From Candidatus Omnitrophota bacterium (GTDB taxonomy: Bacteria > Hinthialibacterota > Hinthialibacteria > Hinthialibacterales > Hinthialibacteraceae), in NCBI GenBank assembly GCA_013177805.1, contig JABLXU010000015.1:1-64000 (forward strand): a DNA stretch of 64,000 nucleotides. The letters run 5' to 3'. The translations under genes and the position numbers were made by a program. Positions 8,357-16,230 of this stretch are shown here, piece by piece (position 1 is the first letter of the stretch; every line of letters begins with the position of its first letter). Under the pieces are notes generated by a model. The model was not told the DNA's origin. It ran no database searches and saw nothing but the letters and a program-made list of their open reading frames with translations.

Positions 8357-9034
8357 ATGATCTATCAAAAAAATGGATTTACTTTGATTGAACTCCTGAT
8401 TGTTGTAGCGATCATCGGGATCTTAGCGGCGATCGCGGTCCCCAATTTTATGAATGCCCAAGTGCGCGCAAAGGTGGCGCGCTCCCAAGCGGATACCCGT
8501 GCCTTGGGAACCGCCATCGAAACCTTCCGGATCGAGCGGGGTGTGTTGCTGATCGATATCTGGGATGATGATGGGGCGAAATGCCTGGAAATCCTCAACC
8601 GCGATTTCGGGCACATCGCCAACTCCGCCAAAGCCACCCGCCTGATGCGCGATGTGATGGCCCCGCTGACCACACCCGTCTCTTATATATCCGCCATTCC
8701 GCAGGATCCCTTTTTAAAGGAGCCCAAACGGGTGGCAGCCAGCGAAACCTGGACCGGTCAACTGGATACCTACACGTATGTGGATAACGATCCCCGCTGC
8801 ACCGACGCCTGGCCGCCTCACAATCACAACATCGACGCGTACCAGCCGGCAAATCAAGGCGTGATGGGTGCGGTCCGCCCTTTGGGCACGGGCGAATTCG
8901 CTTTGATCGGCAGCGGTCCCGATGGCATCGTTGTCCAAACCGGCTTTCGGGGGATTCCCTACAGTTCGACGAATGGCCTGCTGAGTGCGGGAGATGTCAC
9001 CTACCGTTCCGGCGGCGGATTCGACGGAGGATGA
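8357..9034 (+). CDS. Free-standing prepilin-like protein (type II pseudopilin fold)
   Basis: The 225-residue protein begins with a six-residue basic leader, then Gly7 and the classic processed helix FTLIELLIVVAIIGILAAIA. Prepilin peptidase should cut after KNG and N-methylate Phe. The globular domain contains VPNFMNAQVRAKVARSQADTR, typical of the long alpha-helix of GspG-like proteins. The C-terminus carries STNGLLSAGDVTYRSGG. That end motif recurs in the neighbouring 9518 protein (ATNGLVSLGDIYMS), so the two belong to one subfamily. It lies upstream of the secretion operon but has its own promoter. Whether it is a filament subunit or a secreted adapter is unknown. Confidence 0.85.
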   Translation: MIYQKNGFTLIELLIVVAIIGILAAIAVPNFMNAQVRAKVARSQADTRALGTAIETFRIERGVLLIDIWDDDGAKCLEILNRDFGHIANSAKATRLMRDVMAPLTTPVSYISAIPQDPFLKEPKRVAASETWTGQLDTYTYVDNDPRCTDAWPPHNHNIDAYQPANQGVMGAVRPLGTGEFALIGSGPDGIVVQTGFRGIPYSSTNGLLSAGDVTYRSGGGFDGG

Positions 9035-9239
9035 GATACGACATCCTTCCAGCGCTGACTCGATTTCCCCTCTTTCTCCGTTCCCCCTTGAAAGAAAAAG
9101 GATAGTCACACGGCATACATCATTCCCACCCTGTTGAGCGCAAGTGCCAGCGGAATAACCAATCATTCATCTGGTAGGCCAGTTCGAAAGTATAGGTTCA
9201 GGTCTTCCCCCCGGACTTCCCTAGGCAAAGCAGATATTT

Positions 9240-9251
9240 TGTAATATTACA
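9240..9251. repeat. 12-bp perfect palindrome in the 9035-9517 intergenic region
   Basis: TGTAATATTACA reads the same on both strands, as small operators often do. It lies about 270 bases before the second pseudopilin. The surrounding 480-base gap has no convincing gene or standard promoter. Confidence 0.3.
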
Positions 9252-9517
9252 GATCGCTAGGTGTTCCGGAGAGGAATGACCGCGAACCTGGTTGATTTTG
9301 CTCCCTGGGTTATATAGGAAATGGGGAACGTGATCAGAGGAGCGGGATGGCGTCAGATCCGTAGAAAAACAATCGTTCGTGATCATCGGGGCGCGAATGA
9401 ATCGCGAATGAATATAGAGAAATCCAGGGAATACGGAGAACCGGTCATCAAATCCAACTCTCCGGATAAACCGTTTAACGGAGTGATATTCCTTTACTTC
9501 ATGCCTCGGGAGGCGAG

Positions 9518-10105
9518 ATGAGAATGATCCCCATACCGAATGGATTTACTTTGATCGAATTGCTGATCGTGGTGGCGATTATCGGAATCCTGGCGGCTAT
9601 CGCGGTGCCGAATTTCCTCAACGCCCAGACCCGGGCGACACTGGCGCGTTGCTACGCGGATTTGAAGGCTTTATATAACGCAATGGAAATGTACCGCCTG
9701 GACCATAACTCCTATGTTCCCGATTATGACAGCGGAGCGGTGCCCGGCGTATCCGGCATCACCATGAATGAATTTCTGACCTATTCCAAACTAACCACAC
9801 CGGTCGCCTACATGAATTCCATCCCTCTCGATCCGTATTTTCTGACTTCCGTCACTCGGCCTCAGCATTTGAAAGCCTATCCCTATTTCCAGTACGCCGG
9901 ACCGCATAGCGGCGTTGAATCACCCCGGGTGGCCTGGCATCCCAGCGGTACGATCTATACCATGACCAGCCTGGGGCCGGACAAAACCGATCAACAGGCA
10001 TGGAGCTATCCGCATGACCAGGCTTACAAGGTCTGTTTCAACGCTACGAACGGTTTGGTTTCGTTGGGCGATATTTATATGTCGAACAAGGGATTGCTGC
10101 AGTAA
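9518..10105 (+). CDS. Second free-standing prepilin-like protein
   Basis: The 195-residue protein has leader MRMIPIPNG followed by FTLIELLIVVAIIGILAAIA, so cleavage is expected after Gly9. NFLNAQTRATLARCYADLKAL is the continuing pilin spine. The C-terminal NATNGLVSLGDIYMSNKG matches the end motif of the 8357 protein, and both share a LTTPVAYMNSIPLDPY-type stretch (LTTPVSYISAIPQDP in the other). They are therefore paralogues from a local duplication, although the first has a larger insert. GGGAGG lies four bases before ATG 9518. ATG 9524 is an alternative start that would not alter the mature protein. Confidence 0.85.
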   Translation: MRMIPIPNGFTLIELLIVVAIIGILAAIAVPNFLNAQTRATLARCYADLKALYNAMEMYRLDHNSYVPDYDSGAVPGVSGITMNEFLTYSKLTTPVAYMNSIPLDPYFLTSVTRPQHLKAYPYFQYAGPHSGVESPRVAWHPSGTIYTMTSLGPDKTDQQAWSYPHDQAYKVCFNATNGLVSLGDIYMSNKGLLQ

Positions 10106-10148
10106 AACGAAACTCCGCGATCTTTTTTCTTCCATCCCTCCCCCTTCC

Positions 10149-10178
10149 GTGATTTCACGATACGGTTTGTGAAATCAC
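10149..10178. repeat. Perfect 10-bp inverted repeat after the second pseudopilin
   Basis: GTGATTTCAC (10149-10158) and GTGAAATCAC (10169-10178) flank a 10-base loop. No T-run follows, so it may be a processing or termination hairpin of the pilin mRNA or an operator. The rest of 10106-10456 is AT-rich without ORFs. Confidence 0.5.
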
Positions 10179-10306
10179 AAGTGAGTTCCCACAAACAATC
10201 GCTTGTCCGATTGATTCTACATTATAAATTAGATTAGGTTATACAATATAACTCTTTTTATGACAGTATATTAGTGCATTGTTTTCGATTTGCCTCGCGA
10301 ATTGGC

Positions 10307-10336
10307 TTGAAACTTGCATAACTCATGAAATACAAA
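10307..10336 (+). promoter_or_regulatory. Putative promoter of the type II secretion operon
   Basis: TTGAAA (10307-10312) and TACAAA (10331-10336) have an 18-base spacer, 120 bases before the gspE ATG. The match is moderate (5/6 and 4/6). Confidence 0.4.
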
Positions 10337-10456
10337 TCGATTAATTTCAATTAAATCAATCATTGTGAATAAAAACAGCCGGTGACTTTCTTGCTTCTCT
10401 TCCGTTATGTCCGAGGCAATACAAGGGCCGGAAAGTCCCGCTGAGGAAAAAAACTG

Positions 10457-12160
10457 ATGAAAAACACCCCAGGTTTTGTCGGCAGGCGGTACGGCGAATT
10501 GCTCCGTACCTTGAATGTAATTTCCGAGGAGGATGTCAACCGCGCGGCCGCTATCCAGGAAAAGACGGGCAAGAATCTGGATACCATCCTGGTGGAATCC
10601 GAAATCGCGAATGAGCATCAGATCCTTCAGACATTGTCCACGCATTTCGGGGTTGAAACGGTGGACATCAAGAGCCTGGAGATTTCGCACGACATGTTGC
10701 GGCAGGTTCCCATCCGGTTCGTCCACCGCTATAACATTCTGCCCGTGGATTTCAAAGGCGATACCCTGCGCATCGCCACGGCCGATCCCCTCAATTTTCA
10801 CGCCCTGGATGACCTCCGGCTCCTCTTAAAATGCGACATCGAGCCGTTGCTGGCGCCCAGCGACGACATCCGGGAAGCAATCAAGAAATATTACGGCATC
10901 GGCGCCGACACCGTGGACAGCCTGCTCGAAGAAGACGGCGTGGTCGAGGAAGAAGCGGCGGCCAAAGAGAATATCGAAGAACTCAGCGAAGACGCTTCCA
11001 TCATCCGCTTCGTCAACCAGATCATGACCGAAGCGGTGGCCGACCGCGCCACCGACATTCACTTTGAACCGTTCGAGGATGAATTGCGCATCCGCTACCG
11101 GATCGACGGCATGTTGTACGAGGCGGCCGTGCCGCCTTCCATCCGGCGTTACCAGGCGGCCGTGATTTCGCGCATCAAGATCATGGCCGACATGAACATC
11201 GCAGAGAAGCGCTTGCCTCAGGACGGGCGGATCAACATCAAGACCGGCAACCAAGAGTTCGACCTCCGCGTTTCGACCGTGCCCACGCCCTACGGGGAAA
11301 GCATCGTCATCCGTATCCTGAACCGCAGCAGCACGATCTTCGATCTAAGGCGGTTGGGTTTCGATGAGTATTCCCTGCGCACGTTCAACGATCTCATCAC
11401 CAAACCGCACGGGATCATCCTGGTGACCGGGCCGACAGGCAGCGGCAAAACCACCACCTTGTACGCGACCCTCTCCAAACTCAACAGCATGGAGGTCAAA
11501 ATCCTGACCATCGAGGAGCCGATCGAGTATCACCTGCACGGGATCATTCAGGTCCAAGTGATGCCCAAGATCGGATTGACGTTCGCCAGCGTGCTGCGCG
11601 CCTTCTTGCGGCAGGATCCGGATATCATTCTCGTAGGTGAAACCCGCGACCACGAAACCGCCGAAATCGCCATCCAGTCGGCGCTGACGGGGCACTTGGT
11701 TTTCACCACCCTGCATACCAACGATGCCCCGGGGGCGATCACCCGGCTGGTGGACATGGGGGTGGAACCGTATTTGGTCTCATCCTCAGTCATCGGCGTG
11801 GTGGCCCAGCGCTTGATGCGGCGGATCTGCCCGAACTGCCGCGAAGAATATCAACCCGACCACGCGCTGCTGGACGGGCTGGGCCTCAACGAACCGAAAT
11901 ACCGGGACGCGAAATACTACCGGGGCCGGGGCTGTGAAAATTGCAAATTTTTAGGATATCACGGCCGGACGGCCATTTACGAAATCATGCCTATGAGCGA
12001 AGAAATCCGGGAACTGGTGGTGCAGCGCGTTCCCGCCAGCCGGATCAAGCACCTGGCCTTGAAGGAAGGCATGAAAACCCTGCGCATGAACGCGCTGGAA
12101 AAAGTGCACGAGGGTGTATCGACTATCGAGGAACTGGTGCGGGTGACGCAGGAATGGTAA
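10457..12160 (+). CDS. gspE: Type II secretion / pilus assembly ATPase GspE (PilB-like)
   Basis: The 567-residue hexameric ATPase powers pseudopilus assembly at the cytoplasmic face of the inner membrane. Residues 1-150 form the MshEN/GspE N-terminal domain that docks on the GspL-type partner. Walker A is GPTGSGKT at 325-332. The Asp box lies around LTIEEPIEY, Walker B is PDIILVGE at 388-395, and the His box is around LHTNDAP. A zinc-binding tetracysteine is present at Cys458, Cys461, Cys493 and Cys496 (ICPNC...GCENC), which groups it with GspE/PilB rather than retraction ATPases. It is the first gene of the operon that runs to gspD. Confidence 0.95.
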   Translation: MKNTPGFVGRRYGELLRTLNVISEEDVNRAAAIQEKTGKNLDTILVESEIANEHQILQTLSTHFGVETVDIKSLEISHDMLRQVPIRFVHRYNILPVDFKGDTLRIATADPLNFHALDDLRLLLKCDIEPLLAPSDDIREAIKKYYGIGADTVDSLLEEDGVVEEEAAAKENIEELSEDASIIRFVNQIMTEAVADRATDIHFEPFEDELRIRYRIDGMLYEAAVPPSIRRYQAAVISRIKIMADMNIAEKRLPQDGRINIKTGNQEFDLRVSTVPTPYGESIVIRILNRSSTIFDLRRLGFDEYSLRTFNDLITKPHGIILVTGPTGSGKTTTLYATLSKLNSMEVKILTIEEPIEYHLHGIIQVQVMPKIGLTFASVLRAFLRQDPDIILVGETRDHETAEIAIQSALTGHLVFTTLHTNDAPGAITRLVDMGVEPYLVSSSVIGVVAQRLMRRICPNCREEYQPDHALLDGLGLNEPKYRDAKYYRGRGCENCKFLGYHGRTAIYEIMPMSEEIRELVVQRVPASRIKHLALKEGMKTLRMNALEKVHEGVSTIEELVRVTQEW

Positions 12161-12221
12161 ATCCGGATTGGTCCACAATCCATTCATCATTACAGGTGGA
12201 GCGAGGTTAGCATCCCAGCCA

Positions 12222-13436
12222 ATGCTGTACGAGTACAAAGCCAAAAAACTGTCCGGCGAGGTAATCGAAGGCATCCTGGAGGCGGACAACCGCAAACTGG
12301 TGATCAACAAACTCCAGCAGATGCGGGTGTTTCCCATCTCCGTGAAAGAGCGGGGCGGGGGACGGGGCCTGAACCAGGAGATTTCCCTGCAAACCTTTTC
12401 CCGGATATCCTCCAAGGATGTCACCACCTTCAGCCGGCAGATCAGCGACCTGTTGCGGGCGGGCCTGCCCTTGGTCCGGTGTCTGGACGTGATCAGCCAG
12501 CAAACCGACAATCCCCGGATGAACCGCGTCATCAAGGCAGTGGATAGTGATGTCCAGGGCGGGATGGCGTTTTGCGACGCCTTGGCCAAGAATTCCCGGG
12601 TGTTTTCTCCACTCTATTGCAGCATGGTGCGGGCAGGGGAAGTGGGCGGTATGCTGGACGCCGTCATGGAACGCTTGGCCGATTTCATGGAGGCGGAACA
12701 GGAGACGCGCAGCAAAATCATCTCCGCGCTGACCTATCCAGCCTTCATGATGGTGGTGTGCGTTCTCGTCATCATAGTGCTGTTCACCGTCGTGGTCCCC
12801 AACTTCATGGTCATGTTCCAAGACAGCGACATGGAACTGCCCGTCTCCACACAACTCTTGCTCAGCCTTACCCATTTCATTGGAACCTGGTGGTGGGCGA
12901 TGCTGCTCACGGTGGTTACGGCCGTCCTCATGATCCGGAAATTCGTCCAAACCGAAGCCGGCGCCTTGCAGTTCGACCGTTTCAAACTCCGCCTGCCCCT
13001 GATTGGCGAGTTGATCCGCAAGCGGGAAATCGCTAAATTCGGCCGAACGCTCGGGACTTTGCTGGGCAACGGTGTCCAGATCCTGAAAGCCCTGGCCATT
13101 ACCGAAGAAGTCATCACCAACCGGATTCTCAAGAGCGAAATCCAGAAATTTCAGGAGAACATCAAGGAAGGGGAACGGCTCTCGAAACGGATGGCCGAGA
13201 GCAAACTGTTTCCTCCCGTAGCCGTGAACATGGTGGCGGTAGGCGAGGAAACCGGCAACTTGGAAAACACCTTGCAGCGGGTGGCCGATGCTTACGAAAA
13301 AGAAACCGACCGGGTCATCAAGACCATGACCACCATTATCGAGCCGCTTATGATTGTCATCATGGCTGTAGTCGTGGGATTCATCGTCTTCGCCATGATC
13401 ATGCCGATCTTTCAAATCAGCCAGAATATTCATTGA
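12222..13436 (+). CDS. gspF: Type II secretion inner-membrane platform protein GspF
   Basis: The 404-residue polytopic protein is the membrane platform above GspE. The family start MLYEYKAKKLSGEVIEGILEA fixes ATG 12222; the frame is open 18 codons upstream without family sequence. Two GspF domains are visible: FSRQISDLLRAGLPLVRCLDVI... about residues 65-190, and FGRTLGTLLGNGVQILKALAI... about 270-395. Each is followed by hydrophobic helices, including FMMVVCVLVIIVLFTVVVPNF and the final IVIMAVVVGFIVFAMIMPIF. It lies 61 bases after gspE. Confidence 0.95.
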   Translation: MLYEYKAKKLSGEVIEGILEADNRKLVINKLQQMRVFPISVKERGGGRGLNQEISLQTFSRISSKDVTTFSRQISDLLRAGLPLVRCLDVISQQTDNPRMNRVIKAVDSDVQGGMAFCDALAKNSRVFSPLYCSMVRAGEVGGMLDAVMERLADFMEAEQETRSKIISALTYPAFMMVVCVLVIIVLFTVVVPNFMVMFQDSDMELPVSTQLLLSLTHFIGTWWWAMLLTVVTAVLMIRKFVQTEAGALQFDRFKLRLPLIGELIRKREIAKFGRTLGTLLGNGVQILKALAITEEVITNRILKSEIQKFQENIKEGERLSKRMAESKLFPPVAVNMVAVGEETGNLENTLQRVADAYEKETDRVIKTMTTIIEPLMIVIMAVVVGFIVFAMIMPIFQISQNIH

Positions 13437-13524
13437 CGCGATTGTGGCGCGCAGGGAATAGGGAGTACCTGCCTGACGTCTTTGATCCTAAGCAACCAAC
13501 ATCCATGCAGAGGAGGAAATACTT

Positions 13525-13941
13525 ATGAACAATCACCGAAACCGCGAAGCCTTCACGTTGGTCGAGTTGCTGCTGGTGGTCACCATCATCGGCATTTTGG
13601 CGGGCGCGGTCATGGTCAATTTCAGCGGGCAGACGCAAAAGGCCAAGATGGTCCGGGCGAAAAGCGACATCTCGAACATCGGTTCCGCCCTGAATGTATA
13701 CGAAATCACCATCGGATCGTACCCCAGCAACGACCAGGGATTGCGGGCGCTGGTGGAAGATCCGGGCGACGTGCCGGGTTGGAAGCCGTTCTTGCAGCAG
13801 AAGACCTTCAACGATCCCTGGGGCCGTGAATACCGCTACAACTACCCCGGTACCAAAGGCGTGGATTACGATTTGTACTCCGTAGGCCCCGATGGCCAGG
13901 AAGGCACCGAGGACGACATCGGCAATTGGGATGACGCGTAA
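13525..13941 (+). CDS. gspG: Major pseudopilin GspG
   Basis: The 138-residue major pseudopilin has leader MNNHRNREA followed by FTLVELLLVVTIIGILAG. The residue before the cleavage point is Ala, not the usual Gly. The C-terminal GspG signature is strong: IGSYPSNDQGLRALVEDPG, FNDPWGREYRYNYPG, YDLYSVGPDGQEGTEDDIGNW. The acidic cluster at the end matches the calcium-binding site of GspG. AGGAGG lies eight bases before the ATG. Gene order GspF-GspG-GspH is standard. Confidence 0.95.
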   Translation: MNNHRNREAFTLVELLLVVTIIGILAGAVMVNFSGQTQKAKMVRAKSDISNIGSALNVYEITIGSYPSNDQGLRALVEDPGDVPGWKPFLQQKTFNDPWGREYRYNYPGTKGVDYDLYSVGPDGQEGTEDDIGNWDDA

Positions 13942-14023
13942 CGGATCCGGGGGGGATTGACTCCGGCGGAAATGGACCACGGCGCGCCGCGCGGGATTCC
14001 CGGGCGGAAAAGGATAGGTTTGT

Positions 14024-14638
14024 ATGTCTCGGCAATCCGGATTCACGTTGATTGAACTGACCTTGGTAGTTCTCTTGCTGGCCATTGTCACGGCCGTGGG
14101 GGCTCCCAAGTTCCGGCAATTGTACGAATATTCGGAAATGCAGAAAGTCGTGTCCGATGTGGCCGGCGTTATCCGCTACGCGCAGCAACGCGCCCTGATG
14201 GAACGGATTCCTATCCGCGTAGTCTTCGATGTGGAAAAACAGGCTTTCTGGGTTCCCATCGAGGTCAAACCCGAGCAGCGCCATTACGCGAGCCGTCATC
14301 ACCGCCGGAAACCCAGCCGGAGTGTCACCCGCAAGCGGGTGCGGGTGCGGGAAGTCAAAGAAATCCGTTCCGCCCTGCCGCCCGGATTCCTCTTCGAGTT
14401 TGTGTACAAAGTCGCCGAAGACGAGGAATTCCGCCGCCGGGAAGGAGAGATCGTGATGTACCCCGATGGTTCGGCGGACCAGACATTCATCACCATTCTC
14501 CGCCAAGGGAATCGAAGAGAAGAAGACCGGCGGATTTTCATGAAGATCGATCCCGCCACTGGCCGGATTTCTTCCATGGAAGGCCGCGAGGAACGGGACG
14601 GAACCGATTTTTACAAGGGGTACTATGATGCGGTGTGA
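14024..14638 (+). CDS. gspH: Minor pseudopilin GspH-like
   Basis: The 204-residue protein starts MSRQSG, then FTLIELTLVVLLLAIVTAVGAP, with Gly at the cleavage point. A GspH-type region follows: VAGVIRYAQQRALMERIPIRVVFD, the usual strand-helix stretch. It has an Arg/Lys-rich insertion (HHRRKPSRSVTRKRVRVREVKE, about residues 88-109) that is unusual for the family. The end overlaps the next start by 14 bases, indicating translational coupling. Confidence 0.85.
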   Translation: MSRQSGFTLIELTLVVLLLAIVTAVGAPKFRQLYEYSEMQKVVSDVAGVIRYAQQRALMERIPIRVVFDVEKQAFWVPIEVKPEQRHYASRHHRRKPSRSVTRKRVRVREVKEIRSALPPGFLFEFVYKVAEDEEFRRREGEIVMYPDGSADQTFITILRQGNRREEDRRIFMKIDPATGRISSMEGREERDGTDFYKGYYDAV

Positions 14639-15236
14639 TCCGCGGATCTTGGATGAGGTGGAGATTGCCGTCCGGACCGTAATTCCCGTCCGGAGTGGGG
14701 TACGGGCGTTCGCGCTTATCGAGGTCCTCTTATCCATGACGCTGCTGGCCATCACCGGTACCGTGTTGATGCGCTCGATATCCAACGCGGTGGATTACAC
14801 CCGGGATATGCGGGATTTGACCAAGATGATTTACCTGACCCAATTGAAATTGCATGAGTTTGAATTGGCCTACAACCGGCGGGCCAACATGCAATTGGGC
14901 GATTTCGAAGGCCGGTTCACCCAGCCAGGCGCTGAGCATTTCCACTGGTACGCCCGGGTGGAATACGACCGCCGGGCGGACGCGTATCTGATCACGGTGC
15001 GGACGATCTCTGATGAGCAGAGTCAGCCATTGCGCCGTAACCGGCGTTGGCGTTCGCGCAATTTTGACGAGGGGGGTTTTGTTCTGCGGTCCATGGTTCT
15101 GACGGCCCGGTTCAATGAGGAACTAGTCCGGGGAGGAAATCCTCAGGTCCGGCGGCGGGGTCCGGAGAGTGGTCCCGGCGGCGGTCCCGGAACAGGCGGC
15201 CAGCGGGGCGGCACGCAACGAGGGGGAAGGCGATGA
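14625..15236 (+). CDS. gspI: Minor pseudopilin GspI-like with Arg-Gly-rich tail
   Basis: The 203-residue protein has an unusually long leader of about 27 residues ending VRA, then FALIEVLLSMTLLAITGTVLMRS, the GspI hallmark. The residue before the cleavage point is Ala. The middle has LTKMIYLTQLKLHEFE and WYARVEYDRR. The last 35 residues are Arg/Gly/Pro-rich (RRRGPESGPGGGPGTGG, QRGGTQRGGRR), a disordered tail not typical of GspI. It overlaps gspH by 14 bases and gspJ by 4 bases (ATGA). The call rests on operon position plus the N-terminal helix. Confidence 0.75.
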   Translation: MMRCDPRILDEVEIAVRTVIPVRSGVRAFALIEVLLSMTLLAITGTVLMRSISNAVDYTRDMRDLTKMIYLTQLKLHEFELAYNRRANMQLGDFEGRFTQPGAEHFHWYARVEYDRRADAYLITVRTISDEQSQPLRRNRRWRSRNFDEGGFVLRSMVLTARFNEELVRGGNPQVRRRGPESGPGGGPGTGGQRGGTQRGGRR

Positions 15237-16228
15237 GGCGTACGGCGGATCGGCGCGCGTTTACCTTGATCGAGTTGCTGCTGGCTCTGACCATCATGGC
15301 CGTAGTAATGGGCAGTGTGTTTTCGACCGTGACCGCAGGCATGCGGACGTATCAGCAGGGACAGCGAACCATGGCCTTGTATCAGTCGGCCCGCATCGCG
15401 CTCTCCAAGGTCACGGAAGAACTGATGCTCTCGCTTTCCCCCTTGTCATTTTGGCAGCCGCGCGATACCTACCGCCAAATGACGGTGGATGAGGTGATCG
15501 CCACGTTCCGGGGCATACCCGTGCAGGAGGAGGATCCGGGCGCTATCCGGTTTCTCGGCGAGATGGACCGGGTGTTGTATGTCCGCAAGACCTACCGCCT
15601 GGACCAGTATCCGCCCTTTGACCTCGAAGAGTGCCAGATTTTTGTCGATACCGGTACCAATCAACTGAAAATCGCGGTCTTGCGTTCCTTGCTGGCCGTG
15701 AAACAGGCCACTTGGTTCTATCAGTACCTTTTTAAGGTGAACCTGAACGGCATCGTGGTCCCCGATATGGGAGGGCGTGCTCGGTTCCGGCAAATGGGTG
15801 AATTGGGCGAACCGCCTTTAGCGGATTTCATCGGCGATTATGGCGTCCTCAATCGCCAGTACATTTTGGCGGAAGGGATCAAAGGGATTAAGTTCCGATA
15901 CGGGGATGACAGTGGCTGGAAAACCAGTTGGGACTCACAAGAACTGGTGACTTCGCACCGCATTTCTCCCAACAGCCCTAACTTCAACATCCAGCAAGAC
16001 ACGCAACTGCGGGAAGCGGGGCCGCCGCTGGTGGTGGAGATCCAACTGCTGCTCGAAAACGGGGACACTCTCGCCACCTCCACCGATATCCCGGCGGGGA
16101 ACATGCGGGCCGCCATAGGCAAAGGGGCGCAAGTGGAAACCGCCCCGCCTCCCCAGACCCCGGCGCCCACCACGCCGGTTCAGCCGGAAACGGGGCCGGC
16201 GATACCCCAGCCTGGGCAAGGATTTTAG
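15233..16228 (+). CDS. gspJ: Minor pseudopilin GspJ-like
   Basis: The 331-residue protein starts MRRTADRRA, then FTLIELLLALTIMAVVMGSVFS, with Ala before the cleavage point. It continues with MRTYQQGQRTMALYQSARIALSKVTEEL, matching the GspJ helix. Its large beta-rich domain contains LVVEIQLLLENGD near the end. The last 40 residues are a Pro/Thr-rich tail (PPPQTPAPTTPVQPETGP), unlike standard GspJ. The start overlaps the gspI stop by four bases, and gspK begins two bases after its stop. Confidence 0.85.
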   Translation: MRRTADRRAFTLIELLLALTIMAVVMGSVFSTVTAGMRTYQQGQRTMALYQSARIALSKVTEELMLSLSPLSFWQPRDTYRQMTVDEVIATFRGIPVQEEDPGAIRFLGEMDRVLYVRKTYRLDQYPPFDLEECQIFVDTGTNQLKIAVLRSLLAVKQATWFYQYLFKVNLNGIVVPDMGGRARFRQMGELGEPPLADFIGDYGVLNRQYILAEGIKGIKFRYGDDSGWKTSWDSQELVTSHRISPNSPNFNIQQDTQLREAGPPLVVEIQLLLENGDTLATSTDIPAGNMRAAIGKGAQVETAPPPQTPAPTTPVQPETGPAIPQPGQGF

Positions 16229-16230
16229 GC

